NCBI GenBank assembly: GCA_013350335.1
Contig: CM023540.1
Span: 868,001-932,000, forward strand
From: Chimonanthus salicifolius
Lineage: Eukaryota; Streptophyta; Magnoliopsida; Laurales; Calycanthaceae
DNA: 64,000 nucleotides
Direction of reading: 5' to 3'
The notes beneath the pieces are model-generated. The model saw nothing but the letters and a program-made list of their open reading frames with translations. It ran no database searches and was not told where the DNA came from. The position numbers and the translations under genes were made by a program. Positions 48,797 to 60,312 of the stretch are shown here, piece by piece (the first letter of the stretch is position 1; every line of letters begins with the position of its first letter).

Positions 48797-49868
48797 ATTT
48801 GTCAAAGTGGACGAACTGTACAAAGTGGACAAACTAGTCAAACTGGACGAATTGGCCCAACAGACCAAAGGGGACAAACTGAATTGGACAAGTTAGATGA
48901 AGAAGTCAAGCTAGACAAATTGGACAAACTGGACCAACTGGACAAATTTGACATACTATACAAACTGGAAAAAGTGAAGAAAGCGGACAAACTAGATGAA
49001 CAAGACAAAGTGGACAAAGTGAACGAATTGGAAAAAGTGGACAAACAGGACAATGTGGACGAATTGTACAAAGTGGACAAATTGGGAAAACAACTCAAAC
49101 AGGACGAACAAGACAAGCTGGACCACCTGAATAAAGTGGACAAACTGGAAAACTAGTTAAACTGGACGAACAGGACAAAGTGGTCAAACTTGATCAACTG
49201 GACAAACTAAACAACTTGGACAAATTAGATAAAGTGGTCAAAATGGACAAATTGGACAAACTGAACAATCTAGACAAACTGGACAAAGTGAGCAAAGTGA
49301 ACAAACTGGATAAACTGGATGAATTTAGAAAAAGTGGACAAATATGAAAAAGTAGACGCACTTTAGAAAGTGGGCAAACTGGAAAAAATGGATAAAGTGG
49401 ACTAACTGGACGAATTAGACAAACAGGACAAACTGGACACATTAGGTAAACCGGACAAATAAGAAAAATTGGTCAAACTGGATCAACTGAACAAACTTGA
49501 CAAACTAGACAAATTGGACAAAATGAACAAACTGGACAAACTGGAGGAATAGGACAAAGTGGACAAATTGAACGAATTGGAAAAAGTGGACAAATTTGTC
49601 AAAGTGGACAAACTGGACAAACTGGAAAAACTAGTCTAACTGAACGATCAGGACAAACTAAACCAACTGAACAAAGTCGACAAACTAGAAAAACTTGTCA
49701 AACTGGACAAACAGGACAAAGTGAAAAAAAAATGTACGAATTGGACAAAGTGGACAAATTTGTCAAACAGGACATAGTGGACGAACTGTACAAAGTGGAG
49801 AAACTGGAAAAACTAGTCATGTTCGACGAACAGGACAAACTGGACTAACTGAACAAAGTGGACAATAA
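48797..49868 (+). repeat. 9-bp minisatellite, block 2
   Basis: Same unit and orientation as block 1, between the plus- and minus-strand pararetrovirus fragments. Left edge: TTAATTTGTCAAAGTGGAC; right edge: GTGGACAATAAGTGAAGC. The ORF at 48788-49156 is repeat-derived. Confidence 0.93.
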
Positions 49869-50198
49869 GTGAAGCTTCATTTTGTCAAATGGAATGCATC
49901 TTTTGATAGGAACTGACATGTGGTAGTAACTTTATCTTCTTTTGATGTCTTCTTGACATGAGGTAGCAGACCCCTACCAAGAAAAGCAACACCATGGCAA
50001 AATAACTTTATCTACTTTTGACTAGAGGGGACATCTAACAGCTTTTAGCAACATTCTTCTCAGTAATGAAGACAACTTTAGACTTCTTTTCTTCACTAAC
50101 AATGCAGACCACTTTTCTTCTCAGCATAATAACATCTAGCTAATACTTTTCTTCATAACATCTAGCTATACCTCCACCAAAAAGAGATGATTCAACTT

Positions 50199-50211
50199 GG
50201 CTCTGATACCA
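50199..50211 (-). other. Pararetrovirus primer binding site (initiator Met tRNA)
   Basis: The minus strand reads TGGTATCAGAGCC just after the ORF2 end. It marks the start of minus-strand DNA synthesis and a discontinuity in the virion DNA. Confidence 0.9.
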
Positions 50212-50224
50212 ACACTCACAGGAT

Positions 50225-50425
50225 CTATAATGACAGGAATCATCTCAAATATCCAGAGCTTCTTTTTCATTAATTATTTTGCTTTAGCAGAATTTTTACG
50301 AAATAATTCAGCTAACCGAGATTCCCTTTCAACTTTTTTTTCTTTTCCTTTGTCTTTTGCTGAAGAATACCAAAACTTTCCACCACGAAGGTATTCAGAA
50401 ACTGATCCGTCAGGATTAATATGAA
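50225..50425 (-). repeat. ORF2 tail, inverted copy of 48590-48785
   Basis: The sequence is the reverse complement of 48590-48785 with a few substitutions, and its frame is broken. It makes an inverted repeat with a spacer of about 1.4 kb (mainly minisatellite). Confidence 0.85.
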
Positions 50426-50429
50426 CTTT

Positions 50430-53400
50430 CTCCTTCTTCTCCTCCCCCCAATTTTGAAATTTGATTTAAAAATTGAACTTTTTTCTCCAGATCGGGTATG
50501 TTATCAACCATTTCTAGAAATAATTTTTGAGGGACTGTGAGGACACGAATATGGATACCAAGATCTTCATTAGATGGTATCAACCATTCTTCATCAGATT
50601 CTTCATCATCTGAATGAATGTACATGATTGGAATTGTTTGATAAGCTGAACCTGGGGACTATTTTCTTCAATGTCAGTTGATGAATCAGATTCATATTCT
50701 TCTTCTTCTTCTGAGGAACTTGAATTAGATTGTTCTTTTTCAGTATTTTCCTCATCATTTTTGGTATTGATTTTTCTATGTTTCTTTTTAGAGGGATTTT
50801 CTTTTTTAAAGCATTTATTTGAATAATGACCCTTTTTCCATCAAGTATAACAAGTCGGAACATTTTTTTTTATGTATTTCTTTTTGAAATATTTTCTAGA
50901 TTTTCTTTTGAATGGGATGAGTTCATCGGGTTTTCTCTGCTTTTTATATCTTCTGGGTTTATACTTCCTTACCATTTTGTTTCTTCTATCCGGAGTAAAT
51001 CTAGAACGCGAGGGTTTTCTCTTTGATTCAGGTGTTTGTTTAAGCCAAACTGGAAACAAAAATCTCCTAATTCTTTATCTCCAGAATATTTTATCATTTT
51101 TTCAGCTTGTTTACTGATCTTTAAATCAGTGCAAAGAGTCATGCCAACTTTGTTAATTCTTTGTATAATTCCTCCAAACGTCAGCATACTGTAATTAATA
51201 GTACCATGCATTTCTTCTCTCAAGGAATTACGCACCTTTTCAGCAAATAAAGGTGGTAATCCTAAAATAAATCTTTCTTTCCAAATATTAGAATTACAAT
51301 AATTTAGTTGGTAGACTTTTTTGATAAGAATACATCTCTATACCAACGAAATTCTCCTAAATTTCTACATCTCAAGCGATATAATTGTTGTCTATTTTTC
51401 CCCTTAATTAGAGCAATTCCTCTAGTGAATTCATTGAGGATACATAGAAGTAGGACACTAACACAATCAGATTGAGTTTCCCAATTATCAGGGATTTGAC
51501 TAGTACCTACTCAAGCTTAACATTGGGGTCTACTAAGTTTCATGTGGTTTTGTCTCTGTAAAGGATTCTTCCTAATTCATCCATTTTGACAGCATTTTCT
51601 ATTTCAAGTCTTTGGGCTCCAGTTAATCCATAATTCCACCATCCCCTTAATATTCCATTGAAAGAGGTGGTTATCATGAGGAAAATGTTTCTTGGAGTAT
51701 TTTCTCTGACTTCACAGGCATTACAGTATTAACATACTGTGAACCATTTGGACAATTTCATATTCTGTTAATCCATCTAAGTTCCACTCATATAAAGAAT
51801 TTCCTGAATAGGTTAATTCTGAGGTGTAAGTGTATGGAGCTTCTTCGAGTTGTAGATCAACAGGGGTTGGTCTAGGACAATAATTCTTTGTCTTTGGCAG
51901 TTTTACTTGGGGATTCCATTTCTTTAGACGATTTATTAATAAATTCTCCGAAGCAGAGACTCTTAGGATGCTGAATCCTTTTCCTCCCATATTGAGGCTT
52001 TCCATTCTATTGGATAATTCCTTTTGCATTTCGTCTGTCATTTTGAATGGTCCTTCTTGCAAAATAATCCCTTTAAGTAATTGTCTGGGAACATATACTG
52101 CATTGGCAGAGCTTTCTTCTAATTTTTCTTCTTTATCTTTATTGAATTCGGATTTTGATTTGATTGTTCTTTCTATCCGATCTGTTTGTTCTCCAATAGT
52201 TAATAGACATAGATTGGTGTAATTGTTTTGTTCAATTATATCTCCAATACCTATACCTATGTCTCTAGCATTTGAGTCTGGTTTTGATTCATAAATAGAT
52301 GCATTTTTTACAGGCATGGCATAATTCTTAGTTTCTGTATTAGGGACAGAAATATCAAGTTTCTTCCAAGGTGGGTGAGATTTATGAACTTCTTTTTCTT
52401 CAATGTTTTTCTAGGTTCTTGTTGTTTTTCCTATAATTCTTATTGTTTTGGGTTTTGAGTTTCTTTTTCTTTGATTTTCCCTTTTCTAAAATATTCCATG
52501 AACCAGTTAAAGAAAGGTATATTTCTTTCTTCTTCTTCCATTTGGAAATACCATAATTCTCTCATTTTATCCTTTTCTTCTATGTTAAACCTTTTAAAGA
52601 ACCAATCTTTTAAAGGATGATTTTTCAAATTTTTTGACAGGTATTTCTTCTACCTTTTGAATACTAACCATTCTTATGGCTCATTGGAGAAAATCACTTT
52701 CACTTGGGTTGTAGGTTTTTTATGATGAAGTTCTTTTATACACAGGGTGTTCGATTCCACTTTCTTTGTTTCTAAAAACCTTTTGATCCATTTCTTCTTT
52801 TTCACTACTCCTTTGGTCATCATCTATTTCTTCTAATTTAAAACTTTTCTTCCTTCCGTATAACCGGCGAAACTTCTCCTAGCTTTTTCCATTTTTCTCC
52901 TAAAATTAATTTCAACATTACCATTTGGTAATTTGACTATACTTTGTAAATCATATGTTATTTCATTTACTCTTGGGGTGACATCTTCTATTTGCCAATT
53001 TCCTGGGAGAACAACTTCTTCGCAACTGATGACTTTTAGGATAAACACATTATTGTTAAAGTTTGTTTCCATGAGAACTGTAGTTTTTTCTTTATCAACC
53101 TTATCTCTATAGGCTATCATGGGAAAGACAGAGATCATAGATTTGTAGAACACACGATAAACTATAGCAAAAGGTTTACTTCTTGGACTCATCTTTAATC
53201 CTTTACTTTGGAATCCAATGGTTGCACAATCAAGAACATCATCATCATGAGCATCAATTGTGATATTAGGAAAACAATTAAAATAAACAGGTCCATGACA
53301 GAGACTGGATTCGATCATAGCATAAAGAGAATCATCAAACTCATCATGTCTCTGATCTCACAGATAAGCACACACTGAAACATTTAATCCTAATCGAAAC

Positions 53401-53820
53401 AGAGGTTTGATTCCTACCTGAATTAATCCTATGTGCAAGTAGTTGTATTTGGTTCTGATTTGTTCAATAATTCTTCTTTCAAGAACTTTAATTGTCTGTT
53501 TTCCTCTAGAAAGAGAAACAGTTTTTTCAACAGTTTTAATGTGGTAATCATTTTGTTCTTCAAATGTGCCATTACTCTATAATTCTGTTACAGGCAAGGC
53601 TGGCAACTTCCAGTTGGATATTACTTGGTCAAAATTTTCATATATCATTTCTTCTGAATTTTTTGTTTTTTCTGAATTTTTCTTTTTCTAAGCTATTACG
53701 GGCAAGACTAGTTAAAGCAGACTGGTAGGATGAAGAAGACGAATAAGATCTATTAGAAGGATGCTAAAATGATTTAAACCAATTCTTAAAAAGTTTTGTT
53801 TTTCCCTTAGAATTTTCCAT
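50430..53820 (-). pseudogene. Pararetrovirus ORF1, movement and coat protein regions (decayed)
   Basis: The start codon (complement of 53818-53820) matches the ATG at 408, and the TAG 18 codons later is present here too. Movement protein: GPVYFNCFPNITIDAHDDD and surroundings, longest open piece 52833-53318. A linker with MEEEERNIPFFNW lies at 52440-52628. The coat region includes 51721-52317 (ASANAVYVPRQLLKG-like, SLYEWNLDGLTEYEIVQ) and 50969-51235 (GTINYSMLTFGGIIQRINKV). Next come a very basic stretch (50870-51000) and a CCHC knuckle at about 50812-50852, whose second Cys codon is TGA (50841-50843). An acidic serine/glutamate run follows. Several stops and frameshifts; no product expected. 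Confidence 0.83.
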
Positions 53821-54304
53821 CTTTGTAGCTAGTAAGAAACAGAAAGAGTTCTGTCAACGATTTACAGCCCTTAATGCCTGGTCACGGCCAGATGCGGGAC
53901 TTACAACGCGACCACACTCTTAAGAAGATAAATGAGGCACAGAAGTGGAGAATAAGAAGGAAAATAAAAACTCTAAAGAGAATTGGATAAACCAACTAGG
54001 TTAAAAAACTTCAGATCCTGGATAATAGATTTAACTCATCTAAATCCTTTTTTTTTAACACAGATTTAAATACAAGATAATAATTCTAATTCTTTATTCA
54101 AACTATTACAATATTCTCTTATTTGATTACACAAGTGTACTAGCATAGATCTCCTAATAGTATGAACACGGATAACAAGATATCTTTCTGCAACTATATT
54201 TTCATCAATTTGTCTGATAGCATTTTCTAATCTTCTAAGGTGGTTTTCACAGTCGTCTTAGATCACGCAATAATTCTTCTCTCCTAATAGAACGAGGAGG
54301 CATC

Positions 54305-54535
54305 TCAGAAGGCCATAGCTTGTAGTTTTGTTTCAGTTCGAAATTTGTCTAGTTGGAACACAGCGTAAGAACGCATTAAAACAATCCTTCTTCTTTCAAA
54401 CTCATGATGGCGAGGATTATTTCTGTGGGTGCAGGTTTGCAAATATGTTCTTATATTGTCTAACAAGATTTTAATTTTTCTTGATATTCGAGCATCATCA
54501 TAGTACCTCTTAAGCAGAGTAAGATGAATAGACAT
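54305..54535 (-). CDS. Small ORF in pararetrovirus leader (uncertain)
   Basis: A 76-codon ORF between the TATA box and ORF1, rich in Arg and Lys (RISRKIKILLDNIR, HHEFERRRIVLMR). It might be a leader ORF or the start of a longer upstream protein: the sequence after its stop (54.06-54.24 kb) pairs with 1-150 of the window. No family recognised. It could equally be chance. Confidence 0.25.
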   Translation of the reverse strand: MSIHLTLLKRYYDDARISRKIKILLDNIRTYLQTCTHRNNPRHHEFERRRIVLMRSYAVFQLDKFRTETKLQAMAF

Positions 54536-54730
54536 ATTCTAGCAAAAGAAACAACATGATTAGATAATAACAAACTTATATTATCAAACTCAAAAACTTA
54601 ATTACTTACAGAAGATTGTACAGGACTTCAAACTCTAACACACTCAAACTTCGAGCTCACACTCACACTTAGACTCTGAATTTTTATTTTTCTATATCTA
54701 ACTGAGCCTGCCTAAACAAGAATACAAAGC

Positions 54731-54740
54731 TCCTTATATA
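54731..54740 (-). promoter_or_regulatory. Pararetrovirus TATA box
   Basis: Minus strand TATATAAGGA, followed by GCTTTGTATTC. Aligned with 47102-47111. About 130 bp from the minisatellite border. Confidence 0.7.
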
Positions 54741-54868
54741 GATGGAGCAAAGGCAACAAACACATATTCTCTTTCGACCAAGAAAATAAGGCAAATAGGA
54801 AAAGCAAATCTGCCGACACAAGCCTCCAAACCATCTTTACAAAAGGAATCAGCTTTATAAAAGGAGAT

Positions 54869-56212
54869 TGACAAATTTGTCAAAGTGGACAAAGTGGAGA
54901 AGATAGAAAAACTAGTCTAACTGGACGAACTGGACAAACTGAAAAAACTTGTCAAACAGGATGAACAGGACAAAGTGAAAAAAATGTACGAATTGGACAA
55001 AGTGGACAAATTGAATGAATTAGAAAAAGTGGACAAATTTGTCGAAATGGACAAATTGGAGAAACTGGACAAACTCATCAAGTTCGATGAACAGGACAAA
55101 CTAACCCAACTGAACAAAGTGGACAAACAGGATTTGACAAAATGGACAAACTAGACAAAGTGGACGAACAAGACAATGTTGACAAATTGAACGATTTGTA
55201 AAAAGTGGACAAATTTGTCAAAGTGGACAAACAGTACAAAGTTGACGAACTATACAATGTAGACAAACTGGACGAATTGGCTAAATTGGACCAACTTCAC
55301 CAACTAGACAAACTAGACGATTTGGACAAATTAGATAAGCTGGTCAAACTGGACAAATTGGATAAATTGGACCATGTAGACAAACTTGACAAAATAGACA
55401 AACTAGACAAAGTGAGCAAAGTGAACAAAGTAGACAAACTCGACAAATTTGTCAAACTGGACCAACTGGACATACTTGACAAATTAGACAAAGTGGAGAT
55501 AGTGAACAAAGTGGACGAACTCGAAAAACTGAATGAACAGGACAAAGTGGACGAACTAATCAAACTGGATGAATTGGACCAATAGAACAAACTGGACAAA
55601 TTGAGTTGGACAAGTGATGAACTAGTCAAACTGGACAAATTGGAAAAAATGGACCAACTGCACAAATTCGACAAAATAGACCAACTGGAATAACTAGACG
55701 AATTGGACAAATTAGATAAACTGGTCAAGCTGGACAAATTGACATACTATACAAACTGGAAAAAGTGAAGAAAGTGGACAAACTGGACGAACAGGACAAA
55801 GTGGACAAACTGAACGAATTGGAAAAAGTGGACAAATGGGACAATGTGGACGAATTGTACAAAGTGGACAAACTAGAAAAACAACTCAAACAGGACGAAG
55901 AAGACAAACTGGACCACCAAAACAAAGTGGACAAACTGGAAAAACTAGTCAAACTGGACGAATAGGACAAAGTGGACAAACTTGACCAATTGGACAAACT
56001 AGACAAATTGGGCAAATTAGATTAAAGTGGTCAAATGGACAAATTGGACAAACTGAATAATCTAGTCAAACTAGACAAACTGGACAAATTGGAGAAACTG
56101 GACTAATTTGGAAAAAGTGGACAAAGATGAAAATGTAGACGAACTTTAGAAAGTGGGCAAATTGGGGAAATTGGATAAAGTGGACTAACTGGACAAATAG
56201 AACGAATTATAC
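54869..56212 (+). repeat. 9-bp minisatellite, block 3
   Basis: Same AAACTGGAC-type unit and the same plus-strand orientation as blocks 1 and 2. It ends at the next LTR (56213). The KLDK-type ORF (55205-55585) and the SLSS-type antisense ORFs are repeat-derived. Confidence 0.94.
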
Positions 56213-57500
56213 TGTAATACCCTAGATTTTTCAATATATCAAGATTTACGAAAATGCCCTTGGATTTATAAATTGAAGGGTTATGATTATAGATGAGAAA
56301 AATGGTGGGACCATTGCTCAATGTACTTGTATAAGGTTTAAATTAAGTTAAATGGGCAAGGTACATTTATTTGGGTCAAAGAGGTTAAATGGGTCAAAGG
56401 ACCCAAATGGGACCCAATGGGTCGTGGATGCCATGATTAATCATTGAGTAAGCTCAAAGCTAATTTGGGTTAAGTTTAATTTAATGTTTGAGTGGGATTG
56501 AGATAAATTAAATGATGGAGTTTGGATGGAGTTGAATTTATTGGTTGAGTTAGATTAAATGATTGAGTGAGATTAAATGTAGAGTTGCATGAAAAAGGTT
56601 GAGTTGAGTAAAGTGGTGAGTTAAATTAAGTGTAAATGAAGTGTGCAGATAAAAGGTTTTTGGTCATTTCAAATTCAAACATATCACAACGTTGGTTGCA
56701 TGGGGGTTTACCTCATGCTTGAAAACTCCAAAGATGGAGATAAATGGAGTTGTCGTTTCATGGAGTTACATATTTGAGAGGTGGCGGTTACTTAAGCTCA
56801 ACAATGGCCACACGTTGGAATACAAGGGATTATTATTTCATGCATGTAACTCCAAAGATGGAGAATGAATGGGTGCTGTTTTATGGAGTTACAAAAGGGG
56901 TTTTAACTTTTCAAATTCAAATATGTTAAGACTACACGTTGGAGGAGGGGGAAGGTTTCATCTCAAGATGAAAGCCCCATGTAAGATGATAATGAGAGGA
57001 GGAGGAAAAGGGGAGGTTACACAAATACAACCCAAAGAGACGTTGGATGCTTTGGGAGGTTTCATTTCATAGATGAAACCCCCAAGTAAGCATAAAGGGC
57101 AATGTTTAATATGGGAGTTACATGAGAGATAAACATTGGACTGAATTTGAGTAGCCAAAGAAGTTTCATTTCTTACTCTCTCTATCTCTCTCTCCCTTGG
57201 TCGACCTTCATCTTTCCAAAAGCAAGAACAACAGCTGGTTACTGATTTGCAATCAGTCCTTGGTTGATTTCTTTCACCAAGACAAAAGCACACTTTGAGC
57301 AAAGGAGTTTGGTACCAAGATTTAAGATCAAAGTTTCCTTTCTCTCTCTTTCTTCCTCAAATCCACATCACCTGGCTGAATTATCCCAAGGAGGTTGCAG
57401 CAAGGTTTGTCTCAGCCAAAAGAACAAGAAGAAAGAATGAGAGACTAGGGAAGTAAAGGACCAAATAAGGAGTCAAAGAACCGAAGGAGACGCGATATTG

Positions 57501-57506
57501 GTAAGT
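57501..57506 (+). other. Splice donor-like site in LTR
   Basis: GATATTG followed by GTAAGT after GGAGACGC. The matching acceptor-like GCAG is at 58932-58935, about 1.4 kb on. Confidence 0.4.
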
Positions 57507-57617
57507 GCACTATGAACCTTGTCAAATAAGTTGGTTAAGGGATGTGATCCGGCCATTGTGTGGCCAGATCCATCAATGGTTTAGATTAGGTATTATGCTA
57601 TCTTTAAATAACAAAAT

Positions 57618-58155
57618 ATGGACCATAGGGTTCATGGCCGAACCCCATGGAAAAACTTGGTGATTTTAATGTTGTTTGAGGGATAAATTCCATATTGGGT
57701 AATGAAGTTTTTTAAAGAATTTAAAGTGAAGATAGCTTACTCTTTTTGAGTAGCTATGGCTTGGCTGAAATATATTATTGTTATGGCTAATTTATGTATT
57801 AAAACCATGGACCAATGTTGGAAGGATTATACCAAGAGAACCATAGTATGGCCGAACCCCATGGACTGTTTTATGGGTTATGTTAATGTATGATATATGT
57901 TTATGATTTCAAAATTACATATCTCAATTATGGACTTAGTACTAAGGAGATTAAACATGAAAGAGGATGGAACTTGGGATTAAAATCTCTAGGGTGAGGT
58001 TCGGCCATGTGTGGGGCCGAACCCCACCAATTGTCAATTGATGGACTTGATGATTAATTTGTGATAAAATTAAGCAAATAAGATACATGTATGAGGGACT
58101 TAAAGGACCAAATAAAGATGGTGAGGTTCGGCCATGTATATGGCCGAACCCCACT
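57618..58155 (+). repeat. Palindromes in LTR 56213-59185
   Basis: Intact: about 57992-58028 and 58121-58155 (GTGAGGTTCGGCCAT form). Tip-deleted: near 57618-57650 and 57838-57864, where the left arm runs straight into ATGGCCGAACCCCATGG. Confidence 0.85.
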
Positions 58156-59186
58156 AAGGTGGTTTGGTGTTGGACTTTAAATTTTAAGGAAAATTAAGCA
58201 AAGAGTTGTATGGTGGCATTATTGTAAATTATGGATGAAATGATCAAAAAAATAAAATGATCATGTGATTGGATAAATGGGCCAAAACCAAAGTGGTTCT
58301 TGGAACATTAAGCTTTGCTTGAAATTAGGTAGACAAATGATTAACTTGCTGCTATGTACATAAGGTATTTGGATTTCTAGAACGGTGTACAAGCCGTGAT
58401 CGAAAGACGGTTCAAAGGAAGGGTCAAACAAAGTAACATAGTGTAGGTTTCCTACCTTGTTGTAACCACATATGTTATTTGCTGTTTTATGTTTATTTGA
58501 ATAAGTTATTTGAATGAAATGTTATATTTACAATGGCATGTTTGCATAGACATCTAATGCATGGCATGGGATGATGGTGTTGTAACCGGAGGCCACACTC
58601 CGTCGGGGCGTCCGAAAGACCACTGTGGGGTACCTTGATGATGAGAATCCCATCAAGAGGAATCCGGAGGCCACACTCCGTTGGGTCGTCCGAAAGACCA
58701 CTGTGGGATACCTTGACGATGAGAATCCCGTCAAGAGGAGGCTATGTAGAATGGCTATGGGTGGCACTCATTACATGTTCATTTCATACATAGCATGTTT
58801 TATGGAATTTTGACACACATGTATTATTATATTATTTGCATGTTTTTTATACTAACCTTGTGGTAGCCCTATTCGGAAACACTACTGGGCGCGTTGATCT
58901 AACGCCCTATCTCTATCCTTAGTGGATGACTGCAGGAAAGGGGAAGAACGAGGAACGAGAAGGAAATCAAGCATAGAGCTTGGGCATTTTAAATGGACTT
59001 TGAATAGACTGTTTTATGGACTTAGTTCATACGCACATGAGCTTGGCCAGTTAAGGGTCGGATTTAGAGATCCGAACTTAACTCGCGTCATGACACTCCG
59101 CCCCGATCACTTGGTTGATTATTATATTTAAAAAAAATAAAAAAATAAACTCTCATTATTAGAGTGAAAAGGGTGGGGTGTTACAG

Positions 59187-59251
59187 TTGATATCAGAGCG
59201 AACATGGTTCATAACTTAACTGATACCAACGTTACAGCTTGGTATCAGAGC
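59187..59251 (+). other. Duplicated primer binding site
   Basis: After the LTR end, TTGATATCAGAGCGAAC (59187-59203) is a primer site with one G-to-A change. A second, perfect TGGTATCAGAGC lies at 59240-59251, preceded by CGTTACAGCT, so an LTR-end-plus-primer piece is duplicated within about 55 bp. Confidence 0.8.
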
Positions 59252-59826
59252 GAAACGGAAAGTTGAATCTTCCGAAGTAAGATTAAGACGGTTTCATGTC
59301 TCACTGACAGATAAGAATCCCAACTGACCGACTCTTCGAAGTCCGCTGACTGGGGGCCGGATTAATTTACTTCATAGACTCAGACTGAACAATTAATCTG
59401 AGAACAACAAAGATAGCAAAGGAAGTACAGTCAACATAAATGGATATACCAAACATAGCAACATAGGAAACACTTCCCCGATATCCCCAAATGGAGAAAC
59501 AAACACATGATACTTAGGGAGGTTTTCCCCGAGAACAGAAGAACATCAAGATTTCACCAAATTGAGAAATGATACTTGATACTTAGGAAGTTTCCCCAAA
59601 AACAAAGAAAATACAAAGAGTTCTTATTTGGCAATTTTCCCCAAGGACAAGAAACACAAGATGTTTATTTGGCAAAATTCCCCAAACACGAGACATTATA
59701 TGATACATAGGAAAATACCCCAAACAAGAAATACAAGATGATGATTAGGGAGATTCCCCAAAACAAAGATTAGTTTGATTTGATTTATGGTTGTTATTGA
59801 TATGTTTCTGTTGCTGTGATACAGAT

Positions 59827-60312
59827 ATGTCGAGCAACATAGAGTACACCGAGTTGTGGGACAGAGGGACACCTAGCTGTCCGATAGATCTGATTTCTTC
59901 TTCCGATGATGCTAGCATGCCAAACTTCATCAATGAAGTTGAAATCAGTCAGGATATGGAGGTAAGATCACCCGAGTACCATGTTGGGGTTGCTCCAGCC
60001 TTTATACCCGAAGAGGATGAGAAATATGTCCCAAACTTAAGAGAATTTGTAGGGGAGATAGAGCCCGGGTATATGTGCGAGTTGTGCAATCAGGAGGGGC
60101 ACAATTGTACTTACTACCCCTACCTCCTTGAGGTCATTTTCCCTATTTGTGGATTACATGGGCACGGGAAGGAGAGGACTAATTGTCCTTACATCGGGGG
60201 ACCGGGAATAATACCCTGTATGACTTGTGGAGTGTTGGGGCATACGTCGATGACATGCCCTGACAACTTGCTCAATTTTTATGATGATGCAGGGTCTTCG
60301 ACTGAAGATTAG
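59827..60312 (+). CDS. Zinc-knuckle protein of a non-autonomous LTR element
   Basis: Intact 161-codon ORF. The ATG at 59827 (MSSNIEYTEL) is chosen over 59791, which adds 12 residues rich in Cys (LLICFCCCD) and looks non-coding. The N-terminal half is acidic, without a known fold. The C-terminal half has Cys/His clusters: CELCNQEGHNC (about residues 85-95), a degenerate ICGLHGHGKERTNC (about 108-121) and a full CX2CX4HX4C knuckle CMTCGVLGHTSMTC (about 134-147). The acidic end (DDAGSSTED) matches the broken gag at 29330-29871. The knuckles suggest RNA binding, perhaps packaging. No capsid, protease or RT domain. It is the only clearly intact coding frame over 100 residues in the window that is not made of repeat units. 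Confidence 0.65.
   Translation: MSSNIEYTELWDRGTPSCPIDLISSSDDASMPNFINEVEISQDMEVRSPEYHVGVAPAFIPEEDEKYVPNLREFVGEIEPGYMCELCNQEGHNCTYYPYLLEVIFPICGLHGHGKERTNCPYIGGPGIIPCMTCGVLGHTSMTCPDNLLNFYDDAGSSTED

Larger units (their letters stand above)
49869..54868 (-). mobile_element. Endogenous pararetrovirus, minus-strand copy with internal deletion
   Basis: Read on the minus strand: promoter (54.87-54.73 kb), leader, ORF1 with movement and coat protein regions (53.82-50.43 kb), a jump to the last about 200 nt of ORF2 (50.43-50.23 kb), primer site (50211-50199) and about 330 nt of intergenic DNA to 49869. Protease, RT, RNase H and most of ORF2 are deleted. Both ends abut minisatellite. Confidence 0.87.
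56213..59185 (+). mobile_element. 5' LTR, TGTAATACCC type
   Basis: 2,973 bp, ending GGGTGGGGTGTTACA. It has CT-rich leader-like runs (57174-57195, 57340-57355), donor-like GGTAAGT at 57500-57506, palindromes from 57620 to 58155, two ACACTCCGTC blocks (58590-58730) and an ATCTAAC...GCAG acceptor-like segment (58897-58935). Two palindromes here (57618-57650 and about 57838-57864) lack the hairpin tip. Short ORFs at 56744-57072 have no recognised domain. Confidence 0.88.

Noticed and set aside
46989..54868. A replication-competent integrated virus
   Set aside because: Both copies have large deletions (RT and protease absent or reduced), several stops and frameshifts, and lie in opposite orientations.
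54869..56212. Minisatellite as an integral part of the viral intergenic region
   Set aside because: It touches viral promoter ends twice, but its orientation does not follow the virus, so host origin is preferred. The opposite cannot be fully excluded from one locus.
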